From JBBSWB01 sp038046465 (GTDB lineage Archaea; Nanobdellota; Nanobdellia; Woesearchaeales; GW2011-AR9), in contig JBBSWB010000025.1 in NCBI GenBank assembly GCA_038046465.1, positions 1 through 14,065 on the forward strand: 14,065 nt of DNA. The letters run 5' to 3'. Position 1 is the stretch's first letter, and the number at the start of each line of letters is the position of its first letter. Both the position numbers and the translations under genes were made by a program. The notes under the pieces were generated by a model. It ran no database searches. It was not told the origin of the DNA and saw nothing but the letters and a program-made list of their open reading frames with translations. This document shows, one piece after another, positions 1 through 6,150 of the stretch.

Positions 1-280
1 TTGTTGGAAATGCAGGAGATACTCAAAAGTGCTTCAGGTTACTGAAGTATTACGCATTTAAGGCACAATTCGAAAAGTGAGTGATTTTGCTCGTTTTTGT
101 AATTAGCTTTGGCGAGTAGTTAAGAAATATTCTTGTTTTAAGCTCCTCTCTACTGCATTTCTTGTAAGTCCAAAAATAGAACTAAGAAAAAAGTGAGTGA
201 TTTGAGAAATGTATCACTCATAAAACGGATAGTGCCGCATTTAAGCATATTAAATATCAATATAAACACCAATATAAATA
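1..280. other. Left-edge region without a recognisable gene, with short repeats
   Basis: I find no convincing gene here. A 15-base direct repeat, AAAAGTGAGTGATTT, occurs at 73-87 and 189-203. The second copy runs into a perfect 8-bp inverted repeat, TGAGTGAT at 194-201 and ATCACTCA at 213-220, with an 11-base loop. A 12-base near-tandem repeat, CAATATAAACAC then CAATATAAATAT, lies at 258-281 and reaches the stop codon of the gene that ends at 281. A short plus-strand open frame from base 3 to a stop at about 80 could be the tail of a gene entering from the left, but it resembles nothing I know. The repeats could be regulatory sites or decayed mobile DNA. Confidence 0.45.
194..220. repeat. 8-bp perfect inverted repeat with 11-base loop
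   Basis: TGAGTGAT (194-201) and ATCACTCA (213-220) are exact reverse complements. The left arm is shared with a second, unpaired direct copy at 77-85. The layout suits a dimeric regulator site or a small hairpin. No gene start lies close enough to assign a target. Confidence 0.45.
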
Positions 281-1255
281 TCAATAAGGTTTAGCTTCTT
301 CTCTTATTCTTAAGAAAATCTTATAGGTTTCCGGATGGTCCCGCTCTAAAAGTAATTCAACTCGTGCAGGCATATAGTCTGAAATTGCATAAGCATAAAA
401 TTCAGAATATTTCAAAGCGTCACTGCGCAGTGTGGGAATCGAGTTTCGGGTTATAAAAGGGACGGATATATTGTTACAGTCCGGAAAGAGCAGCGGAAAT
501 ATACTACAAACCTCTTTCTTTTCTTGCGCCCTATGAATATCTTTTACTGGCACCATATCATTTTGTGCTGCTTCAATACCTTGCTGAGTTAAAGGGCATC
601 TTTTAAATTTAATATCTTGATAGGCTTCATACAAAAGGCGGTTTTCAGTTTGAGTTATTTCATTATCCATGCTTTTATGGGTGCGTTCATGGATCATAAT
701 TGTATAAAATAAATCGTCATAAAAAACAACTTCGTTATAGGCAATCATGTTTGGAATAAGAGATAAAGCCAAATAAACTTCTTCGTTTTCTTTAGTTATT
801 ATTTGGTCCAATTCTACATTTAGTTCTTCTTTAGAGATTTTAAATCCCCTTTCTTTTTCAAATCTTATTCGGGACAGTACTTTTTCAATTTGGTCGGCTC
901 TGACCAGATCTAAATTTTTCTTTAAATTTTCTTGGAAAGAACAAGAGGTAAATGCATTTTTTCTCCAAATGCCCCATGGCGCGGTTTGGTCATAAGGTCT
1001 TTCAGCAGTCCAATGAGCTTCCATAACTGCTTTAGGTAAAACATATTCTCCTTCTTTTAAATATTGTATTCCGCCAAACGGATCAGGGATTGTTTTTCTA
1101 AATTCTTGTTGATGTTTTTCTACTTTCTGCTTCATCTCTTCAGTTAAGTATAACGGAAAAGGGCATTCTCTTTCTGGCACGATGTCAGGTTCTGTACACC
1201 CGGAATTCATGCTTCCAATTAAAGCAGCCAATCCTAAAGCAGTTTTACAATTCAT
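281..1255 (-). CDS. Predicted secreted lipoprotein with an HExxH zinc-metallopeptidase motif
   Basis: This 324-residue protein has an N-terminal hydrophobic segment (residues 5-18) ending in NSGC at 17-20. That is a slightly non-canonical lipobox, so Cys20 may be the lipidated residue after export. The strongest functional signal is HERTH at 189-193, preceded by the hydrophobic stretch YTIMI, a classic HExxH zinc-binding helix with Glu190 as candidate catalytic base. Glu199, Glu204 or Glu210 (in LLYEAYQD) could be the third metal ligand, as in gluzincin peptidases. Six further cysteines (31, 105, 220, 250, 260 and 20 itself) leave room for disulfides outside the cell. The ATG is supported by ATTTATAA (plus strand 1278-1285), 22 bases upstream, implying a leaderless transcript. 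No specific peptidase family is recognised and the substrate is unknown. Confidence 0.72.
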   Translation of the reverse strand: MNCKTALGLAALIGSMNSGCTEPDIVPERECPFPLYLTEEMKQKVEKHQQEFRKTIPDPFGGIQYLKEGEYVLPKAVMEAHWTAERPYDQTAPWGIWRKNAFTSCSFQENLKKNLDLVRADQIEKVLSRIRFEKERGFKISKEELNVELDQIITKENEEVYLALSLIPNMIAYNEVVFYDDLFYTIMIHERTHKSMDNEITQTENRLLYEAYQDIKFKRCPLTQQGIEAAQNDMVPVKDIHRAQEKKEVCSIFPLLFPDCNNISVPFITRNSIPTLRSDALKYSEFYAYAISDYMPARVELLLERDHPETYKIFLRIREEAKPY

Positions 1256-1277
1256 TTTTAAACTTTGGTTAAATCTT

Positions 1278-1285
1278 ATTTATAA
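1278..1285 (-). promoter_or_regulatory. TATA box for the metallopeptidase-like lipoprotein
   Basis: On the minus strand this reads TTATAAAT and lies exactly 22 bases before the ATG. Transcription would therefore start at or next to the start codon. Confidence 0.55.
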
Positions 1286-1342
1286 GTTTTATGTTGTATT
1301 GGGCTGTATAGGCAATCTTAAAAAAGTTGCCGTAGCGGTAAC

Positions 1343-1350
1343 TATATAAA
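1343..1350 (+). promoter_or_regulatory. TATA box for the DUF488 gene
   Basis: TATATAAA lies 22 bases before the ATG at 1373, the same spacing as at most other starts here. It supports the upstream ATG as the true start of the broken DUF488 gene. Confidence 0.55.
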
Positions 1351-1372
1351 AACAATGCTTTTTTGTATTGCT

Positions 1373-1767
1373 ATGCTTAGAACTAAATCAATATTAGCAC
1401 CAAAAGAAGAGTTAGATGGTTTAAGAATTTCAATCTGTCCCGGCACACTTTAAATGATGGTATTACACCCCACCCACAGATTAATAGCTGTAGTTATAAT
1501 TGTTGGATTCCTGTTCTGGCTCCACCAGCAAAATTATTGGGAGATTATTACAAACGAGGATTGCCTTGGGAGCAATTTGAGCAAAGATATTTAGAATATA
1601 TTAGGCAGCCAACAGTTCAAATAGAAGTAAAAAAACTTGCGGAAATAAGTCTTGCTTCTTTAGTCACAATTTTATGTATTGAAAAAGATCCAAATTTTTG
1701 TCACAGAAGACTTCTTGCGGAAGAATGTAAAATTTATCTGCCCTCGTTAGTTTTAAGTATTAAATAA
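1373..1767 (+). pseudogene. DUF488 family protein, interrupted by a one-base deletion
   Basis: Two overlapping frames together make one complete DUF488-type protein of about 131 residues. Frame one starts at ATG 1373 and gives MLRTKSILAPKEELDG followed by LRISI, then stops at 1451. The other frame picks up at about 1438 with SRHTLNDG and runs through LAPPAKLLGDYYKRG and CIEKDPNFCHRRLLAEEC to the stop at 1767. Adding one A after ATC at 1433-1435 restores ISIMSRHTLNDG, the pattern I recall for the family. DUF488 proteins are small, carry a conserved Cys/His-Arg-Arg tail (here FCHRRLL) and lack an agreed function. A TATA box sits 22 bases upstream. A downstream TTG at 1537 would give only the C-terminal 76 residues and is not a credible start. 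Real pseudogene and sequencing error are both possible; the rest of the frame looks undecayed. Confidence 0.8.
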
Positions 1768-1786
1768 ACTAAGCATTCTGCAGCGA

Positions 1787-2611
1787 TTAAAATTTTATTC
1801 CAGAAATTAGTTTAGTAAAAAATGCTTCAGTAGAATCAATCTCTTGAAAAAGCTCATTTACCCCGGCTCCACGAATATCTGTTGCAGTATCTTCTTCAGT
1901 AGATTGATAAATAAAAGTCAATGATTCTTCTCCCCGCGGACCATAAGGCAAGGTACAGTCTTCAGATCCGTTTTCCCATCCCGGCATTTCACTTTTAAGG
2001 TGGCGGGTAAAAGTAAATTTTAAAATTATCCCCTCATTATCATCAATAATATCCTGCCATTTTTCTGCTGCCGCTTCATTAAGTTCAACGTTGGCAGCAT
2101 CCTTAGTCAATGATTCGTATAAAGGCATTTTGGTTATAGGATCATTTCCAAGAAATTTTCCTTGTCCGGGATAAACCTCTTTTAGAATTTCTGCCGACGG
2201 ATTACTTTCTAAAAAAAGAAAATATTGGTATTGGTAATTACAAAAAGCTCCCGTTCCATATACTTTTTTTTCATTGAACAGATTATCTCCATTAAAACTG
2301 TTGTTAGGCCAAACATCTTGGTTAATTCTGGTTAAGTCATTTAATTGCAAAACCAGGCTTCCATTTGCACCAGAGCCTTCGAACTCTAATTTTAAATAAT
2401 GGATCCAGATCCCTCCCGAATGTTCCATGCGGTCGGTTAAATTAATTTCTGCAGCAGGCTGCTGTTCTCCTTTAAATTCCGGAGCAGTATATGAATAAGA
2501 AGTTAGTTTATATTTCCCCGAATACTGCGGAAATTCTTCTGCACATCCAGAAAGCAAGACTTCCAGACTAACCAATCCAGCGGCAGCAGCAATCTTGGGT
2601 AAAGTAGCCAT
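1787..2611 (-). CDS. Orphan lipoprotein
   Basis: This protein has about 274 residues. A short hydrophobic N-terminus ends in a good lipobox, LLSGC, with the Cys at about residue 23, so it is predicted to be exported and lipid-anchored. An acidic residue sits inside the hydrophobic core (SLEVLL), which is unusual for a signal peptide. The mature part looks mostly beta-rich and hydrophilic, with no motif I recognise. I chose ATG at 2611 because ATTTATGT (TATA-like, TTTATG at 2637-2642 on the plus strand) lies 25 bases upstream; a GTG two codons earlier (2617) is the alternative. It stands alone between cmk and the DUF488 gene. It is the second lipoprotein in 2.6 kb, but the two do not look alike. 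Confidence 0.65.
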   Translation of the reverse strand: MATLPKIAAAAGLVSLEVLLSGCAEEFPQYSGKYKLTSYSYTAPEFKGEQQPAAEINLTDRMEHSGGIWIHYLKLEFEGSGANGSLVLQLNDLTRINQDVWPNNSFNGDNLFNEKKVYGTGAFCNYQYQYFLFLESNPSAEILKEVYPGQGKFLGNDPITKMPLYESLTKDAANVELNEAAAEKWQDIIDDNEGIILKFTFTRHLKSEMPGWENGSEDCTLPYGPRGEESLTFIYQSTEEDTATDIRGAGVNELFQEIDSTEAFFTKLISGIKF

Positions 2612-2656
2612 CAGCACTATAAAAAAGGGGTTACTACATAAATGTATCTAGCTTTT

Positions 2657-3232
2657 TTAGTTGGCGCGCGACAAAATAAACTTCTTAACTTTTTCCGCAG
2701 CTTCTTCTGCAGAGATATTAGTGGTGTCTAACACTAAATCGTAATGTGCTTCGTCACGAACATCCAGATGATAATATTTATTGTACCGGTAAGCGTCTTC
2801 TTCTTCCCGCTTGACGATCTGCTGTTTCATCTGCTCAATAGAATCAATTTTTCCTTCATTCCGTTCCTGTTGAGTTGCTTTGTTCTGTAAATCTTTCCAG
2901 ATTCGTTTAGCTCCTTCAGTTAGACTAACTTTGATGTAAATCTTAATAGATTCAGGCAGGAAATGAAATTGGGTTCGGCCTTCGACAATAATTATGTCAG
3001 CAGTTTTTTCTAATTCTCTTGCTTTAGCAGCAGCTTTTTTATCCACATCTACGTCAGTTTCTGTATGGCTTCTGGCATATTCATTTAATTCTTCCAAAGT
3101 CATGCCTTTCTCTTTAGCTAATTCCCGGCGGATGCCCCCGACATAAATCCGTTGCGCATTTAATTTATTTACCAGAATTTTAGCAATAGTACTTTTCCCG
3201 CTTCCCGGATTTCCTGAGATGGTAATGATCAT
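2657..3232 (-). CDS. cmk: CMP/dCMP kinase, archaeal type
   Basis: Cytidylate kinase transfers phosphate from ATP to CMP or dCMP in pyrimidine nucleotide synthesis, in the cytoplasm. The Walker A loop GNPGSGKST is at residues 7-15. VGGIRRELAKEKGM at about 32-45 and the central VEGRTQFHF at about 84-92 match the compact archaeal cytidylate kinase family (about 180-195 residues), not the larger bacterial Cmk. Length here is 191. The gene lies 29 bases downstream of the glycosyltransferase on the same strand. GGAG ends 6 bases before the ATG, a Shine-Dalgarno sequence, as expected for an internal operon gene in a region where first genes are leaderless. A related adenylate-kinase-like activity is the main alternative. 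Confidence 0.85.
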   Translation of the reverse strand: MIITISGNPGSGKSTIAKILVNKLNAQRIYVGGIRRELAKEKGMTLEELNEYARSHTETDVDVDKKAAAKARELEKTADIIIVEGRTQFHFLPESIKIYIKVSLTEGAKRIWKDLQNKATQQERNEGKIDSIEQMKQQIVKREEEDAYRYNKYYHLDVRDEAHYDLVLDTTNISAEEAAEKVKKFILSRAN

Positions 3233-3261
3233 CTTTATCTCCTATAGGTTATTTTTTTCTT

Positions 3262-3954
3262 TTACCTTATCTTTTCATATTCGCTATTGTTTAAATTTCC
3301 AAAATGATCCTTGCCCCATTGTTTTGCCCAGAAGAGCAAGGCTTTACTCAATCCCCACTGTTTAAATCTGCGCATGGACGTAGTTACAGACGTATCTATG
3401 CATTTGAATTCTCCGAATTCTTTTAATTTAAGGATTAATTTACGATGTTCCCTAAGCGCAATTTCCGGGTTATAGCCTTCTGCTTTTTGGAAATCTTCTT
3501 TGCGGCAGATTAGAGCGCCGCTGCAGCCTTGATAAATTTTGGTAGTATTATAAAAGTTTTTCAATTTCAATGCCAGGGCATATTTTAATTCCGGAGTATC
3601 GGGAAGAGCTTTAGTAGTTGCTACTGAATATTCTTCGGTAAACTGTTCATTTATTTTCTGCAAGGAATCTGGGGCAAGCAAAGTATCAGCATCTAGGAAT
3701 AATAAAATATTTCCTTGTGCATTTAAAGCGCCGGCATTTCTGGCTACAGAAACATTAGGTTTAGGCAAAGAAAGTACTCTTAATTTTTCATCTGCGCGCT
3801 TTTTAGCTAATTCTTCAGTTTTATCGGTGCAGCCATTAGTTACCAGAATAACCTCATAATCTTGAAAAGTTTGATTTTTAATGCCGTGCAGAGTTTTGCG
3901 GATATACTTCTCTTCATTGTAAGCAGGAATGATTATAGAGAATTTTGGTGGCAT
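3262..3954 (-). CDS. Family 2 glycosyltransferase (GT-A fold)
   Basis: The N-terminus FSIIIPAYNEEKYIRKTL (residues 5-22) is the standard GT2 nucleotide-sugar binding start. It is followed by VILVTNGCTDKT (35-46), VSVARNAGAL (68-77) and the metal-binding DxD motif as FLDADT (87-91). The protein has 230 residues, about a single catalytic domain, with no transmembrane segment evident, so it would act at the cytoplasmic face on a lipid or protein acceptor. Donor and acceptor sugars cannot be told from sequence. TTTTAAA on the plus strand (3977-3983) sits 22 bases before the ATG, so it heads a leaderless two-gene unit with cmk. The pairing with cmk does not suggest a shared pathway. Confidence 0.85.
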   Translation of the reverse strand: MPPKFSIIIPAYNEEKYIRKTLHGIKNQTFQDYEVILVTNGCTDKTEELAKKRADEKLRVLSLPKPNVSVARNAGALNAQGNILLFLDADTLLAPDSLQKINEQFTEEYSVATTKALPDTPELKYALALKLKNFYNTTKIYQGCSGALICRKEDFQKAEGYNPEIALREHRKLILKLKEFGEFKCIDTSVTTSMRRFKQWGLSKALLFWAKQWGKDHFGNLNNSEYEKIR

Positions 3955-3976
3955 TGGAGGTAGACAAAGATTTCAC

Positions 3977-3983
3977 TTTTAAA
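3977..3983 (-). promoter_or_regulatory. TATA box for the GT2-cmk unit
   Basis: It reads TTTAAAA on the minus strand, 22 bases before the ATG at 3954. About 30 bases away, TTTAAATA at 4011-4018 faces the opposite gene, so the two units have separate divergent promoters. Confidence 0.5.
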
Positions 3984-4010
3984 GCATTGTTATACTGGAG
4001 AATATAATTG

Positions 4011-4045
4011 TTTAAATATTCTTGCTGGGGTCGAGGTTTTGGTGA
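4011..4045 (+). promoter_or_regulatory. TATA box and Shine-Dalgarno of the solenoid-repeat gene
   Basis: TTTAAATA at 4011-4018 is 33 bases from the ATG, too far for a leaderless start. It predicts a leader of roughly 10 bases, in which GGTGA at 4041-4045 (6 bases before the ATG) can pair with the 16S rRNA 3' end. This is one of the few starts here with a leader and ribosome site. Confidence 0.5.
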
Positions 4046-4051
4046 ACTAAC

Positions 4052-4711
4052 ATGAAAACTCAAACTGAAGAATTGGAAAAAGAAGTAAATAAAATTTTAG
4101 ATCGTTTTGATTCGATGCAAAATCAAAAATTTGCAGAGATGGTTAATCATTTAGTAGATAGTGGAATAAAAGTGCCTGAAAAACATTTAAATCGCGCGAT
4201 TGATTATTTGAAGCCCGACTTTGCCGCCCGTTTGGCTTTGAAGGCTGGTTTAGTTGACAAAGCTATTGAAATTTATGAAACTGGGGGGTATTATGCTAAT
4301 GCGGCCACAACTGCTCAAGCCTTCGGATTAATTGATAGAGCAATTAGTATCTGGGAAAAACATGGCTGTTTTGTTGAAGCTGCAGTAACTGCAAAGAAAG
4401 CTAAATCTGATCGAGCAACAGAATTGTATCTTAAAGCCATTGCTATAGATGAGAAAGCAGGACGTTACGGAATTGCAGCAGATCTTGCTAAAGATGCCGG
4501 ATTAACTGAAAAGGTTATTGATCTTTATGAAAAAAATGGCCAGTTTTATCATGCCGCAGAAGCTGCGGTAAAAGCTGGATTATTAGAACGGGCAGTTGAA
4601 GATTATGTAACAGCAAAGCATTTTTCTCTAGCTGCTTTGTATGGCAAAAAAATTGGCCTGCCGGAAGATAAAATTAAATTATATGAAATTCTTGGCGATC
4701 ATTTAAGATAA
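4052..4711 (+). CDS. Alpha-solenoid protein built of 26-residue helical repeats
   Basis: After about 50 residues of leading helices, the 219-residue protein consists of about six repeats. The units begin near FAARLALKAGLVDKAI, NAATTAQAFGLIDRAI, EAAVTAKKAKSDRAT, IAADLAKDAGLTEKVI, HAAEAAVKAGLLERAV and LAALYGKKIGLPEDK. The consensus is AAxxAxxAGLxxKAIxxYExxGxY with a period of 26, except the third unit, which carries a six-residue insertion. Each unit should form two short antiparallel helices, similar in spirit to TPR or the solenoids of coat proteins but shorter than the 34-residue TPR. Such arrays usually act as protein-protein scaffolds, so the role here is inferred and the partner unknown. 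There is no signal peptide, so it is probably cytoplasmic. It converges on the glycosidase-like gene with 26 bases between the stops. Confidence 0.75.
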   Translation: MKTQTEELEKEVNKILDRFDSMQNQKFAEMVNHLVDSGIKVPEKHLNRAIDYLKPDFAARLALKAGLVDKAIEIYETGGYYANAATTAQAFGLIDRAISIWEKHGCFVEAAVTAKKAKSDRATELYLKAIAIDEKAGRYGIAADLAKDAGLTEKVIDLYEKNGQFYHAAEAAVKAGLLERAVEDYVTAKHFSLAALYGKKIGLPEDKIKLYEILGDHLR

Positions 4712-4737
4712 GATTTATTTTTATTTTTTTTAAATCT

Positions 4738-5820
4738 TCACAACGTCAGATAATTAGCTGCCCACAACATTCCGGAGTCGCAGTAATAAAACGGCGTGCT
4801 GAAAGGCTTGCCCTGAGCATCAAACACTTCTAAAAAATTCTTATGTTTCTCGATTAATCCAGTATATCTGTTTTCATACTCTTTGGCCCGCTCTTTATCG
4901 AGCTGCTGCAATAGTTTAACATATAAAGGGCCCATGTGCATCCAGATCGCGGAGCTTTCATAATTTCTTAAAGCCACTTCTTCGGTAATGAAATGGACGT
5001 GTTCTCTGCTGACGGTATATTTCAATGGGAAGGGTTCATCTAATCCTGCTACATGAATCTGCTCTAAGGCGGATTTAAGCATTTCTTTGTCGTTAATGAT
5101 GCCTAACAGGAAAGGAAAAAGATTAGCATCTCCGGCAACATAATCTTTTTTAGTCAAATCATCAAAAAAGAAGCGGCCATTCCAGAAATGCCTTTTGATT
5201 AAAGAAGGATAATCAAAATCCTGCAATGGATTATATAATTTTAAACTTTTCAAATCTTTGGCTAACAAAGCGACCATGCAATTATCATAACAAGAGCTTT
5301 TTCGGATGGAAAAATCTTTTATGGACGAAACGGGCAATCCCGGTTTCACTAATCCAGTATGCTCATTAATAAATTTCTTAAAAAATTTATTTATTTCTTT
5401 GTTAAGCAAAGGCTTAAAAGAATAATAGGGGAATTTGGAAACTTTAATGCTGTGAATGAACCAAGGCAAAGAGTCAACTGCGGGTCTAGGGAAATCAAAC
5501 GGTTTTCCGCCAGGAGTGATAGTGGTAGTAATTTTATTATACTGTTTAAATCTATTCAAGGCATAGCGCAAGGTTTGCTGAACTTCTTTTTCCTGTTTTA
5601 AAGAAATTAAAGAACTGGTACACCAGCCAAAATCCCTGGTCCAGAATTGGGAAAAATTTCCCGTCGAGGTTTGCAGGTATCTTCCATTCCAACAGTCTTT
5701 AATGATCTGCTGGCAGATTTCATTTGCAGTTCCTTCGTATCGTTTAGGTGCAAGACGATTTTTCCAGCTAGTGCAAAAGATACGTGAACCCTGGGTCACA
5801 TAATCGATTAGTGAAGCCAT
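4738..5820 (-). CDS. Six-hairpin (alpha/alpha)6 glycosidase-like protein
   Basis: This 360-residue protein has the look of the six-hairpin glycosidase superfamily, which includes neutral invertases (GH100), glucoamylase-like and debranching enzymes. FWTRDFGWCTSSLISL at 59-74 resembles the IRDFVPS region of neutral invertases, where the Asp is catalytic; Asp63 is the equivalent here. CYDNCMVALLAK (177-188), the RHFWNGRFFFDD stretch (210-221) and NYESSAIWMHMGPLY (286-300, Glu288 a candidate second acid) fit the repeating helical-hairpin layout. There is no signal peptide, so it would work on cytoplasmic glycans or oligosaccharides. The substrate is not identifiable. It is shorter than the 450 or more residues of typical GH100 enzymes. 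TATAAA at 5843-5848 lies 22 bases before the ATG, so the mRNA is probably leaderless. Confidence 0.65.
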   Translation of the reverse strand: MASLIDYVTQGSRIFCTSWKNRLAPKRYEGTANEICQQIIKDCWNGRYLQTSTGNFSQFWTRDFGWCTSSLISLKQEKEVQQTLRYALNRFKQYNKITTTITPGGKPFDFPRPAVDSLPWFIHSIKVSKFPYYSFKPLLNKEINKFFKKFINEHTGLVKPGLPVSSIKDFSIRKSSCYDNCMVALLAKDLKSLKLYNPLQDFDYPSLIKRHFWNGRFFFDDLTKKDYVAGDANLFPFLLGIINDKEMLKSALEQIHVAGLDEPFPLKYTVSREHVHFITEEVALRNYESSAIWMHMGPLYVKLLQQLDKERAKEYENRYTGLIEKHKNFLEVFDAQGKPFSTPFYYCDSGMLWAANYLTL

Positions 5821-5842
5821 AAATTGCTGGGAGTAAAGGTAG

Positions 5843-5848
5843 TATAAA
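5843..5848 (-). promoter_or_regulatory. TATA box for the glycosidase-like gene
   Basis: It reads TTTATA on the minus strand, 22 bases before the ATG. The gene therefore has its own promoter, separate from the tRNA gene upstream on the same strand. Confidence 0.5.
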
Positions 5849-5883
5849 AATTTGTTGATGATTTACTATAAGTGTTGTTTTTT

Positions 5884-5892
5884 AATAAAAAG
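5884..5892 (-). terminator. T-run terminator after tRNA-Arg
   Basis: Directly after the discriminator base the minus strand reads CTTTTTATT. A short T-run is the usual archaeal intrinsic termination signal for small RNA genes. Confidence 0.4.
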
Positions 5893-5906
5893 CGGGCCCG
5901 ATGAGA

Positions 5907-5951
5907 CTTTCAACCCTCACCGCGTTGAAAGCTACGAACGCAGTGAGTTTA
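5907..5951 (-). other. T-loop intron (45 bases, after position 59)
   Basis: It is flanked by a canonical bulge-helix-bulge. The outer helix is the T-stem (GTGAG/CTCAT), the 4-bp central helix is TTCA/TGAA, and the 3-base bulges are AAT (cut AA/T) and AGT (cut AG/T). Joining the cuts restores TTCAAAT exactly. The intron folds into an 11-bp hairpin, CTCACTGCGTT with AACGCGGTGAG (one T-G pair). Confidence 0.85.
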
Positions 5952-5973
5952 TTTGAACTCACGATCTACAGCT

Positions 5974-6008
5974 CTAGCCAACAATAGCTTAATCGCTTGC
6001 CTTTGTTG
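5974..6008 (-). other. Anticodon-loop intron (35 bases, canonical position 37/38)
   Basis: Removal joins CTCCTA to A and restores a 7-base anticodon loop between ACAGC and GCTGT. Inside, AACA pairs with TGTT next to a TAC bulge (cut TA/C), and an AGA bulge (cut AG/A) abuts the anticodon stem. Only two of four central-helix pairs form, so this is a relaxed BHB. The boundaries could shift by one base. Confidence 0.8.
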
Positions 6009-6025
6009 TAGGAGGCTGTCGCCCT

Positions 6026-6067
6026 ATTTGGCTTACACCCAATCCCCTCGTTCAGGGAACTGCGGGT
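6026..6067 (-). other. D-loop intron (42 bases, near position 20a/21)
   Basis: Removal joins GGAT to AGGGC and restores a normal D-arm. The intron contains ACCC/GGGT and TTCCC/GGGGA helices, so it can fold as a hairpin, but the junction gives only TGG/CCA and loose bulges rather than a standard BHB. The cut may be one base to either side because A21 can come from either exon. Confidence 0.75.
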
Positions 6068-6111
6068 ATCCAGTCTAGGCTACGGGCCCATACTCTGACA
6101 AAAAGCACATC

Positions 6112-6124
6112 TTTTTTTAAATTT
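6112..6124. promoter_or_regulatory. Shared, probably bidirectional TATA element
   Basis: TTTTTTTAAATTT holds a TATA-like core on both strands. On the minus strand TTTAAAAA ends 24 bases before base 1 of tRNA-Arg. On the plus strand TTTAAATTT predicts a start at about 6147-6151, just before the long hairpin that begins at 6155. Confidence 0.5.
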
Positions 6125-6150
6125 GTGGGTGAAATATCTCTACTTAGTTA

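Larger units (their letters stand above)
5893..6089 (-). tRNA. tRNA-Arg(CCT) with three introns (D-loop, anticodon loop, T-loop)
   Basis: Both acceptor strands are plain: GGGCCCG at the 5' end (6089-6083) and CGGGCCC plus discriminator G at the 3' end (5900-5893). The cloverleaf closes only after removing three inserts, giving a 75-base tRNA from exons 6089-6068, 6025-6009, 5973-5952 and 5906-5893. The D-stem is GCCT/GGGC with loop AGACTGGATA (G18, G19, A20, the last an arginine identity base). The anticodon stem is ACAGC/GCTGT with loop CTCCTAA, so the anticodon is CCT, reading AGG. The variable loop AGATC supplies C48 to pair with G15. The T-stem is GTGAG/CTCAT with loop TTCAAAT. U8-A14 and U54-A58 are also possible. 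The CCA end is not encoded. The introns are 42, 35 and 45 bases, after positions 20a, 37 and 59. A TATA element lies 24 bases upstream and a T-run follows. Confidence 0.9.

Noticed and set aside
3..80. C-terminal end of a plus-strand gene entering from the left
   Set aside because: A frame of about 25 codons is open to the edge, but it is too short to show family features, and the same stretch in other frames looks no different.
5941..5962. Simple GTGAG/CTCAC T-stem directly around TTCAAATAAA without a T-loop intron
   Set aside because: The stem would pair, but the loop would be 10 bases and the acceptor strand would sit about 45 bases away. Removing 5907-5951 gives a standard 7-base T-loop and a contiguous acceptor.
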